Shown: positions 1 to 5,431 of the stretch, piece after piece | Layout of the letters: every line of letters begins with the position of its first letter | How positions within the stretch are numbered: the first letter of the stretch is position 1 | NCBI GenBank assembly: GCA_003230635.1 | Contig: QIFF01000122.1 | Location: 1 to 5,649, forward strand | Source of the DNA: a bacterium | GTDB lineage: Bacteria > SZUA-182 | DNA: 5,649 nt | Direction of reading: 5' to 3' | Made by a program: the position numbers and the translations under genes | The notes under the pieces: generated by a model | What the model was told of the DNA's origin: nothing | What the model saw: the letters and a program-made list of their open reading frames with translations, nothing else | The model's database searches: none

Positions 1-848
1 ATACCACCCTGACGCTTGGGGAAAGCCCTTATTATGTCTCCAGGAATTTGGTGGTTTTGCCGGATGTAAAGCTTACCATTGAACCGGGGGTTCAAATCAA
101 GGTTGCCACCTATACGGCGATTATTGTCAGGGGTAATTTCCACGCCGTAGGTACCGCCGCTAAGAGAATCAAGTTCACCTCTGCAGACAAAGATGATCTC
201 TGGGATGGAATTCAGTTTAACGATGAGAGCTTTGATTACAAGAGTGACGAGTTAATTGAAGGGCATGGTTGTATTGTAGAGTATTGTCAAATTGAGAAGG
301 CAAAAACAGGCATTATTTGCGAAAAGGCCTCTCCCATCATCAGGAATAATATTCTCCAGAAAAACGAAGAGGGGATCAAGTGCCGCAACAGTGCTAATCC
401 CTTAATCGCTTACAACCTTATTACCGGTTCTAGTATTGGGATTGGTTGTGAAGAATACTCCTCGCCGGATATTAACCATAACAGTATAATTGGTTCGGAA
501 GGTAAGGGGATCAGGTGCAGGGTTTATTCCTCTCCCCGCATAACCTATAATACTATTTTCGGCCAGGGTGAGACCTGGTGGAAAGGTATTATGTGTCAGA
601 CTTCTTCTGCTCCCCAAATCAACTTTAATAATATTTACGCCAATGGGGGTTTTAATTTCTTCCATGTCAAAATCAAACCCGGTGAAGAGTCTTCCGATAT
701 AGACGCCAGAAATAATTGGTGGGGGCTGGAGGATAAGGGAGCAATTGCCAATACGATTTTTGATAAAGATAATAAGGCTGAATTGGGTAAAGTAGATTAT
801 GTCCCCTTTGCCAAATCCAAAATCAAGAACGCCAGCCATAAGGGATAG
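1..848 (+). CDS. Exported right-handed parallel beta-helix repeat protein, 5' truncated
   Basis: The frame is open from base 3, so the true start and any signal peptide lie left of the window; the TTG at 48 is internal. About 281 residues are visible. They begin with a motif common at the N-terminal cap of secreted beta-helix proteins (SPYYVSRNLVVLPDVKLTIE, then PGV). Next come about five coils of 21-26 residues on the pattern GIxCxxxSxPxIxxNxI (codons about 309-650). The end, NNWWG followed by an acidic stretch and VDYVPFA, is the usual C-terminal signature of extracellular members of this pectate-lyase/NosD-like fold. No catalytic residues of a polysaccharide lyase can be pointed to, so the role is unknown; a structural or carbohydrate-binding surface protein is the likeliest. 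It sits 52 bases upstream of the anchored cytochrome on the same strand and may share its transcript. The visible part has seven cysteines, five of them in register. Confidence 0.85.
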   Translation, partial: TTLTLGESPYYVSRNLVVLPDVKLTIEPGVQIKVATYTAIIVRGNFHAVGTAAKRIKFTSADKDDLWDGIQFNDESFDYKSDELIEGHGCIVEYCQIEKAKTGIICEKASPIIRNNILQKNEEGIKCRNSANPLIAYNLITGSSIGIGCEEYSSPDINHNSIIGSEGKGIRCRVYSSPRITYNTIFGQGETWWKGIMCQTSSAPQINFNNIYANGGFNFFHVKIKPGEESSDIDARNNWWGLEDKGAIANTIFDKDNKAELGKVDYVPFAKSKIKNASHKG

Positions 849-883
849 AGGCTAATTAACCAAATAGACAAGGATATCATCAG

Positions 884-891
884 AAGGGAGG
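884..891 (+). promoter_or_regulatory. Shine-Dalgarno site of the anchored cytochrome
   Basis: AAGGGAGG ends nine bases before ATG 901. This strong site fixes the start chosen for the cytochrome, which also gives a short basic N-terminus before the membrane helix. Confidence 0.8.
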
Positions 892-900
892 AACAAGTTC

Positions 901-2199
901 ATGTTAAAGAAGCTGCTTACTTGGGCCAGGGAGAATAAGCCCAAGGCTATTTTGTTTGGGGTGATTGGATTATTGGTCTTCGGGTTTGCACAGTATGAGA
1001 TGATCCATTTCTCTTCCAGCCCTACTTTTTGTAGGATGGCCTGCCATAATATGGTAGATGAAGTGGACCAGTGGGCAAAGTCCAGCCACGGCAAGCGGGG
1101 GATAGACTGTGTAAGCTGCCATTACCGGGAGGGGCTGATTGGCTATGCGACGGCCAAGGTCCTGGCCATGAAGGACTTGAAAAACGCCATTACCGGGGAT
1201 ATGGGCTTGCATATGCACGACCCCCATGAGCAGGAAGAGCTTGAACATCATTATGAACTGCCTCCCCCGGGGGATTTGATTTTGACCCCGGAATTGATTG
1301 AAGAAGAAAGGAAGATGTCAAACCCTATACTCCCCCAGTATGTGCATAACATGGAGAAGGATTTGGGAATGGGACCCTGTAACTTTAACGATGAGGACGG
1401 CAATTACCGCATTCAATTGCATCGCCATAGTTATCTGTGGAATAACGTGGAATTGAACTGTCGCAGCTGCCATTCTTCCAAGGGCAACCGCGGGCGTCAT
1501 TCTCCCAAGAAAGTAGCCGACTTTATAGAGAGAAACAGCCTCTTAACCTTTAAGGGTAAAAGAGAGCGCCTGAGAAAGGGAATTATAGTTCCCCATGCCT
1601 TCCATTTGGACAGGGGGGTTTCCTGTCTTGACTGCCATTCGGAAATCGTTCATGGGCCGGATGAGTACAGGGAGCCTAATGGAGCGATTATGCCCCGCAT
1701 GGAGATTTGTCGCCGTTGCCATAACGATAGACGAGCTCCATTTGATTGTAAGTTGTGTCACCAGGTTCAATTTAAGATGAACACAGGAACTAGTGGGGTA
1801 GGTGTGGAGGATACTCCCAATTACATGTATCCGGATAGTGCCGGTTGCCCTGATTGCCACCTGGAAGAGAATAGCTGGAAGATGAAGCCGCAAATCTGTG
1901 TGGATTGCCATGACGATGATGAAATGGGTAATACCATGCTTGAGTGGCAAGCGGATACCAAAGCCCTCTTGGTTGAGTTAGAGCCACTGGTGGAAGAAGT
2001 GGAGCGGGCGCTGGAAGTTGCCAAGCAAAGGGGCAGAAATGTGGCTAAGGCCGAGGAGTTGTTTGGGGACGCCGTGACTAATTACGACCTTGTAGCCAAT
2101 GACGGCAGCAAGGGTGCTCACAACGTAGATTATGCGGCGGCTTTGCTTGGTGTTGCCAAGGAAAAGTTGACCTCAGCTTCTGAGCACTTGATGGAGTAA
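901..2199 (+). CDS. Membrane-anchored NapC/NrfH-type multiheme cytochrome c, eight heme sites
   Basis: 432 residues. A basic N-terminus (KK, R, K within the first 15) leads into one hydrophobic helix at about residues 16-33 with no cleavage site, as in NapC/NirT/NrfH quinol-oxidising anchors. Heme sites start at C44 (CRMACH, three residues between the cysteines, followed by N and M51), C70, C187, C242, C270, C283, C316 and C333; the last seven are CXXCH. The CH-x-M arrangement at site 1 resembles the first, Met-associated heme of NrfH. A His-rich stretch (about 104-117) could supply distal ligands. Residues 345-432 contain no heme and look helical; GAHNVDYAAALL near 405 recalls the helical C-terminus of NrfA-like multiheme cytochromes. 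NapC/NrfH proteins are usually tetraheme and about 200 residues or shorter, so this is an enlarged form. Inferred role: transfer of quinol electrons to extracytoplasmic partners, perhaps the octaheme cytochrome at 4410. No nitrite-reductase CXXCK site is present. Confidence 0.9.
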   Translation: MLKKLLTWARENKPKAILFGVIGLLVFGFAQYEMIHFSSSPTFCRMACHNMVDEVDQWAKSSHGKRGIDCVSCHYREGLIGYATAKVLAMKDLKNAITGDMGLHMHDPHEQEELEHHYELPPPGDLILTPELIEEERKMSNPILPQYVHNMEKDLGMGPCNFNDEDGNYRIQLHRHSYLWNNVELNCRSCHSSKGNRGRHSPKKVADFIERNSLLTFKGKRERLRKGIIVPHAFHLDRGVSCLDCHSEIVHGPDEYREPNGAIMPRMEICRRCHNDRRAPFDCKLCHQVQFKMNTGTSGVGVEDTPNYMYPDSAGCPDCHLEENSWKMKPQICVDCHDDDEMGNTMLEWQADTKALLVELEPLVEEVERALEVAKQRGRNVAKAEELFGDAVTNYDLVANDGSKGAHNVDYAAALLGVAKEKLTSASEHLME

Positions 2200-2227
2200 C
2201 GACTTAGGTACGGAAGGTAACTATTGT

Positions 2228-2270
2228 TTCTCCTGGGGTGGTGGTGGTTTTCGTCCTCCCCCCAGGAGAA
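2228..2270 (+). repeat. Strong intercistronic hairpin, 11-bp perfect stem
   Basis: TTCTCCTGGGG at 2228-2238 is perfectly complementary to CCCCAGGAGAA at 2260-2270. The 21-base loop can add about four more G-C pairs around a U-U mismatch (GG/CC at 2240-2241 with 2258-2259, and 2243-2244 with 2255-2256). No T-run follows on either strand, so it does not look like an intrinsic terminator. It lies in the 85-base gap between the anchored cytochrome and the next gene. The 3' arm buries an AGGAGA that resembles a ribosome binding site. An mRNA-stabilising or expression-balancing element is plausible. Confidence 0.75.
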
Positions 2271-2284
2271 TGTAGGCAGGTATA

Positions 2285-2785
2285 TTGAGAAGTAAAAAGC
2301 TGGGCTTGGTTTTTGCCTTGACTTTGTTTGTTGTGCTGAGCGGGGAGGTTTTGCCCCCTACGGGGCTGGGTAGCGTTGCCCTGGCTAAGGATGACTCAAA
2401 AAAACTAATTCAAGAAAAGATAGAAGTTTTACGGGCTGCGGCACAGAAATTTGCCGATGCCTATGCTCGCAGGAAGTACAAGATTATGTACGAGTTGGTA
2501 AACCCCCAGTATCGTGAGCGGGTGCCCTTCTGGGAGTATAAGGACTTTGTGGATTATCCAGGGGTGACTGATGGATACATTGAAGTAGAAGTGGCCGATG
2601 TCAGTGTCTTGCCCCAAAGCAAGTATAAATACGGCAAGATAATGCTGAAGATTGTTATGGTGGAACACGAGAGGAGCAAGATAACAGGGAAAGTAACAAA
2701 AATAGAAGATGAGAAGTGGGAGTTTCAAGATTGGGTGGATTTGAACGGTAAATGGTATAAAATTGAAAAGCTTGACAGTAATTAA
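2285..2785 (+). CDS. Secreted protein of unknown family, possible NTF2-like fold
   Basis: 166 residues, TTG start. An upstream in-frame ATG at 2270 is followed at once by TAG, so translation cannot begin earlier in this frame; the start at 2285 gives a textbook signal peptide (RSKK, hydrophobic 6-20, cleavage after ALA at residue 34). No lipobox cysteine and no cysteine at all in the protein, so it is neither a lipoprotein nor a heme carrier. The mature part begins with helices (about 38-70, ending KIMYELVNPQYRERV) and continues with alternating strands (about 97-162, including GKIMLKIVMVEH and GKWYKIEKLD). This helix-then-curved-sheet order resembles NTF2-like/DUF4878-type domains, but that is a guess from pattern only. 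The ribosome site is weak (AGGCAGG, four bases before TTG). It is likely cotranscribed with the cytochrome upstream and the 28-residue peptide downstream. Function unknown. Confidence 0.8.
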   Translation: MRSKKLGLVFALTLFVVLSGEVLPPTGLGSVALAKDDSKKLIQEKIEVLRAAAQKFADAYARRKYKIMYELVNPQYRERVPFWEYKDFVDYPGVTDGYIEVEVADVSVLPQSKYKYGKIMLKIVMVEHERSKITGKVTKIEDEKWEFQDWVDLNGKWYKIEKLDSN

Positions 2786-2793
2786 CCACAAAG

Positions 2794-2800
2794 AAGGAGG
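2794..2800 (+). promoter_or_regulatory. Consensus Shine-Dalgarno site of the 28-codon gene
   Basis: AAGGAGG lies nine bases before ATG 2810. It is the best ribosome binding site in the window and the main argument that the very short reading frame after it is translated. Confidence 0.8.
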
Positions 2801-2809
2801 CGGTTTTCA

Positions 2810-2896
2810 ATGCTAGCTATTGCTGAAGTTATGTTGTATGTGCTTGCCTTTACTTATGCCGTTTTTATAATCTATGTGATTTTAGGCAAGATTTAA
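2810..2896 (+). CDS. 28-residue single-span membrane peptide
   Basis: ATG at 2810, TAA at 2894-2896. The product begins MLAIAEVMLYVLAFTYAVF and ends in YVILGKI. It is one hydrophobic helix covering nearly the whole peptide, with a single acidic residue (E6) near the N-terminus and a single lysine (K27) at the C-terminus, suggesting the C-terminus faces the cytoplasm by the positive-inside rule. It follows the secreted protein by 24 bases and is preceded by a consensus ribosome site. Its size and shape are those of small accessory subunits of membrane redox complexes (CydX- or CcoQ-like in type, with no sequence match claimed), so a partner role for the anchored cytochrome is possible. I do not recognise the family. 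Genes this short are normally missed by annotation. Confidence 0.7.
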   Translation: MLAIAEVMLYVLAFTYAVFIIYVILGKI

Positions 2897-2914
2897 TTTT
2901 AAGGCTGAAGACCA

Positions 2915-2980
2915 GTTGTCGGTTATCGGCCAGAGAAAGAGTATTCCTAGATTGATAGCGGATGACTGACTACTGACGAC
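2915..2980 (+). repeat. Heptamer-repeat spacer with imperfect dyad symmetry
   Basis: The 107-base gap before the TPR gene holds GTTGTCG-GTTATCG (2915-2928) and GACTGAC-TACTGAC-GACTATC (2964-2984), two tracts of degenerate 7-base units. The tract at 2915-2927 can pair with 2968-2980: nine consecutive pairs including two G-U, then two mismatches and two more pairs, closing a 40-base loop. It may be a copy of a dispersed intergenic repeat or simple slippage-derived sequence. No promoter was recognised here. Confidence 0.45.
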
Positions 2981-2989
2981 TATCTATGT

Positions 2990-2995
2990 AAGGAG
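2990..2995 (+). promoter_or_regulatory. Shine-Dalgarno site of the TPR gene
   Basis: AAGGAG is separated from ATG 3004 by eight bases and fixes the start of the TPR gene. Confidence 0.75.
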
Positions 2996-3003
2996 ATGTT
3001 CTC

Positions 3004-4293
3004 ATGAAGGGGAAAAGAATAGCTTGGAGCTGGGGAATCGTCTGTGCCGCAGTGGTGATCTTGCTTTTGCCCGTGGAGGGACAAGCAAGTAACCTCAGTA
3101 AGGCGCATAAGTTGTACAAGGTAAAGAAGTATGAGCAAGCCCTGAAAGTAGCTAAGGCGGCGGTTGAGGACGATGCGGGTAGTGTGCAGGCGCATAGGAT
3201 GCTGATTAGATGTTATAATAAACTGGGTAGGTTGACTGGCGCCTTGACTAACTATACTAAACTGTTGTTGCGGCAAACCGACAATGCGGCATATCAATTT
3301 GCTGTAGCTTATATATACGACCTCAAGGGCAGCGCAGACAGGGCGGTTGCGGGCTATAAGAAGGCTCTTTCTCTTAATCCGCGCTTGCCTTTAGCCAATT
3401 ATAACCTGGCTTGGATTTATGACGACCAGGGGAAATTAACCAAGGCGGTGGAGCTGTACCAAAAAGAGATAAAAAACAATCCTTCACATAAAGAGGCTTA
3501 TTATAATCTAGGACAGGTTTATATTAAGATGAAGCGTTATGATAAGGCGGTAGCAACAGGGGAAGCTCTTTTGAGAGTGGCTCCTAATAACCTCTCAGGT
3601 TATAACCTGCTGGGTGAGGCTCATTATGGGCAAGGGGATGAAGATAAGGCCCTGGCGGCATGGCGGAAAACGGTAGCTGTTGACCCAAAGGATGTTCAAG
3701 CGGGCAAGTATAATGTGAGCGGTTTGGTCTTTGCCGCCAAGGGGTTTCATAACAGTGCCATGCGGGCATTTAGGAAAGGTATCGCCAAGCAGTCTGGCAA
3801 TTCCCGCCTGCATCGTAATCTAGGCTTGGCTTATATGCAGAAGGTGCAGACTAAAACCTTTGGGAATAAGAGTGACAAGTGGTATAAAGAAGCCCTCAAG
3901 GAATTTCAAAAAGCCATTGAGGTTAACCCCAAATATGGGGAGGCTTATGTGGGCTTGGGTGATGCCTACTTTGCTTTGGGCATGAACGATCCTGGGATTG
4001 CCCAGTATGTGAAATTTGTTGAACTCAACCCCAGGGACGTGAAGGGGTTAAATCGCATGGGTAATGCATACAAAATGTTAGGGCGTTATAAAGAGGCAGT
4101 GAAGCAATTCAACAAAGTGCTGGCCATAGAGCCTAGGAATGCCGAGGCCTACCGCAACTTGGGTTATACTTATTATTACCAGGGCCAGCAGGATGCTGCC
4201 TTAGCCCAGTGGGAAATATCATTGAAGCTAAGGCCCAATCAGCCTTTATTACGGGATACGATTAGAACGGCATTCAGCAAGCATAAAAGATAA
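3004..4293 (+). CDS. Secreted tetratricopeptide (TPR) repeat protein
   Basis: 429 residues. A signal peptide (KGKR, hydrophobic 11-22, likely cleavage after GQA at 28) is followed by about eleven 34-residue TPR units that fill the rest of the protein, starting near residues 30, 61, 95, 128, 162, 196, 232, 266, 311, 345 and 379. Several carry the A-x-x-x-Y/L-x-P signature (for example KAVELYQKEIKNNP, EALKEFQKAIEVNP, EAVKQFNKVLAIEP). The unit near 266 has a longer inter-helix loop (about 279-292, QKVQTKTFGNKSDK). There are no CXXCH motifs; the two cysteines are C14 in the signal peptide and C70. TPR superhelices bind peptides and proteins. Known periplasmic TPR proteins such as NrfG and CcmI present apocytochromes to heme lyase, so a chaperone or scaffold role for the neighbouring cytochromes is reasonable, but that is inference from context. 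A terminator follows 57 bases after the stop. Confidence 0.9.
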   Translation: MKGKRIAWSWGIVCAAVVILLLPVEGQASNLSKAHKLYKVKKYEQALKVAKAAVEDDAGSVQAHRMLIRCYNKLGRLTGALTNYTKLLLRQTDNAAYQFAVAYIYDLKGSADRAVAGYKKALSLNPRLPLANYNLAWIYDDQGKLTKAVELYQKEIKNNPSHKEAYYNLGQVYIKMKRYDKAVATGEALLRVAPNNLSGYNLLGEAHYGQGDEDKALAAWRKTVAVDPKDVQAGKYNVSGLVFAAKGFHNSAMRAFRKGIAKQSGNSRLHRNLGLAYMQKVQTKTFGNKSDKWYKEALKEFQKAIEVNPKYGEAYVGLGDAYFALGMNDPGIAQYVKFVELNPRDVKGLNRMGNAYKMLGRYKEAVKQFNKVLAIEPRNAEAYRNLGYTYYYQGQQDAALAQWEISLKLRPNQPLLRDTIRTAFSKHKR

Positions 4294-4350
4294 AGGATGA
4301 CCAGGAGCAACAAGATTAAATGCTGGGACTGATATGTGATATAGAAAAGG

Positions 4351-4383
4351 AAAGCCCGCTTTCGCCAGGAGCGGGTTTTTCTT
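4351..4383 (+). terminator. Rho-independent terminator or attenuator before the second cytochrome
   Basis: CCCGCT (4355-4360) pairs with AGCGGG (4370-4375) over a nine-base loop, extended by AAAG against TTTT, and is followed by T5-C-T3. It closes the TPR transcript. It lies only 26 bases before the TTG start at 4410, so there is hardly room for a promoter between them. Any promoter upstream of the hairpin would place it in the cytochrome leader. Confidence 0.8.
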
Positions 4384-4393
4384 TCAGGAGAAC

Positions 4394-4400
4394 GGAGGAG
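4394..4400 (+). promoter_or_regulatory. Shine-Dalgarno site deciding the TTG start at 4410
   Basis: GGAGGAG precedes TTG 4410 by nine bases. The next in-frame candidates (TTG 4431, ATG 4437) have no such site and would lose the basic end of the signal peptide, so the TTG is preferred. Confidence 0.75.
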
Positions 4401-4409
4401 AAATAAGGT

Positions 4410-4438
4410 TTGACAAAAAGTTGCCGTTTATTGATAAT
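4410..4438 (+). promoter_or_regulatory. Sigma-A-like promoter sequence inside the start of the cytochrome gene
   Basis: TTGACA (4410-4415), a 17-base spacer and GATAAT (4433-4438) match the vegetative consensus at 11 of 12 positions with ideal spacing, but the -35 box is the start codon itself. Transcription from here would begin near 4445 and miss the ribosome site and signal-peptide start. It may be coincidence or an internal promoter. Confidence 0.3.
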
Positions 4439-5411
4439 GGGATTGGTAGTGATTTTAGCGGCTCCTGGCCTTGTTTTTGGCCTGAAGGTCAATGACCCGG
4501 AATTGCTGCAAAAGCCTAACCCCCATTGGAACGGGAAATCCTGTTTGACCTGTCATGAAGAAACCCCCAAGAAAGGTAGGCCGGTTACTTATAAAGAAGG
4601 GGGTGATTTTGTCAAGCTCTGCAATAGTTGCCATCTTACGACCCTTTCGCGGGTGGATGAGCATGTAGTAAATGTAAAATTGGTGCCGGACAATAAAAGA
4701 TTTAAGCAGCCACCGGCTGACTTCCCTCTTCCCGACGGCAAGTTGTCCTGCATTACCTGCCATGATTTGAGGCTCCAGGAATACCCTAACAACAAGGTGC
4801 GGGAGCGAAACCCTATGTTCTTGCGCCGTTACCCTTCTGAGATTATGCTTACCTTTGAATGGGCTGATTCAGAAATGGATGAGCGCTATCGCCAGTCGCG
4901 TTATGGGATGTGCCTATATTGTCATATCCAGGGGTCGGTGATGGCCTGGAGCCCGCATAAGAACCAGATCAAGCCCAATGGGGAAATTAACGAGGAGTTG
5001 TGTTTATTCTGCCATTATGAAGTGCCTGACCGCAATGCGATAGAGAGGAAAGATTGGAAGCATAGAGGCCTAATTCAAAATAATTGCAAAAATTGCCATA
5101 TGGGTAAAACCCGTTATCACCCGATTCGGGTGACTCATTATGGCAACCTTCCCCCGGCCAAGATTTATAACCAAATTAAAAGCTCGGAAAGAAAAATAAG
5201 AATGCTAATCCCCCTGGAAAAAGATGCCCAGGGCAATGAGCGGGTGGTTTGTTGTTCCTGCCATAATGCCCATCAGAAAGGAGTTCTAAAGAACGAGAGA
5301 ACTGCCAAGGGGGCGGATGCCACTAACCGCTTGCGCCTACCGGGATTTAGTATCTGTCTGGCTTGTCACGGGGTGGCTCCTGGGGTGCCCACTATGGGTG
5401 CGCCATTTTAA
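4410..5411 (+). CDS. Secreted soluble octaheme cytochrome c
   Basis: 333 residues, TTG start. A cleavable signal peptide (TKSCR, hydrophobic 7-23, cleavage near VFG at 24) and no other membrane segment predict an exported soluble or wall-associated protein. Eight CXXCH sites begin at C45, C71, C114, C168, C198, C226, C281 and C316. The last two form a doubled-CXXCH arrangement (CCSCHNAH, then ICLACHG), a module common in multiheme cytochromes. Non-motif histidines (for example H85, H183, H218, H237, H243, H288) are enough to offer bis-His ligation to most hemes. Site C281 is CCSCH, with an extra adjacent cysteine. There is no CXXCK or other sign of a NrfA/hydroxylamine-type active site, so electron carriage rather than catalysis is favoured. 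Likely partner: the anchored cytochrome at 901. It is the last gene of the plus-strand group, 21 bases from the end of the convergent xseB. Confidence 0.9.
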   Translation: MTKSCRLLIMGLVVILAAPGLVFGLKVNDPELLQKPNPHWNGKSCLTCHEETPKKGRPVTYKEGGDFVKLCNSCHLTTLSRVDEHVVNVKLVPDNKRFKQPPADFPLPDGKLSCITCHDLRLQEYPNNKVRERNPMFLRRYPSEIMLTFEWADSEMDERYRQSRYGMCLYCHIQGSVMAWSPHKNQIKPNGEINEELCLFCHYEVPDRNAIERKDWKHRGLIQNNCKNCHMGKTRYHPIRVTHYGNLPPAKIYNQIKSSERKIRMLIPLEKDAQGNERVVCCSCHNAHQKGVLKNERTAKGADATNRLRLPGFSICLACHGVAPGVPTMGAPF

Positions 5412-5431
5412 AGGCACCCTAAAATTGATAG

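Noticed and set aside
402..839. Long open frame on the minus strand within the beta-helix gene.
   Set aside because: It lies antisense to a gene with clear repeat structure and has no recognisable family or ribosome site.
1543..1950. Open minus-strand frames within the anchored cytochrome.
   Set aside because: They are shadows of the plus-strand heme motifs, with unusual composition rich in H, I and P and no domain pattern.
2264..2275. AGGAGA followed by ATG-TAG, considered as an alternative start of the secreted protein.
   Set aside because: The ATG is followed immediately by a stop and there is no spacing from the ribosome-like site.
4320..4406. A 28-codon frame (ATG 4320, TAA 4404-4406) behind CAGGAG, running through the terminator and ending just before TTG 4410.
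   Set aside because: The ribosome site is 12 bases away, the peptide has no notable codon run or hydrophobic segment, and it is encoded by the terminator stem. It is kept only as a remote leader-peptide possibility.
5396..5419. Inverted repeat GGGTGC / GCACCC across the stop codon of the second cytochrome, considered as an xseB terminator.
   Set aside because: The stem is only six pairs with a 12-base loop, and no T-run follows on either strand.
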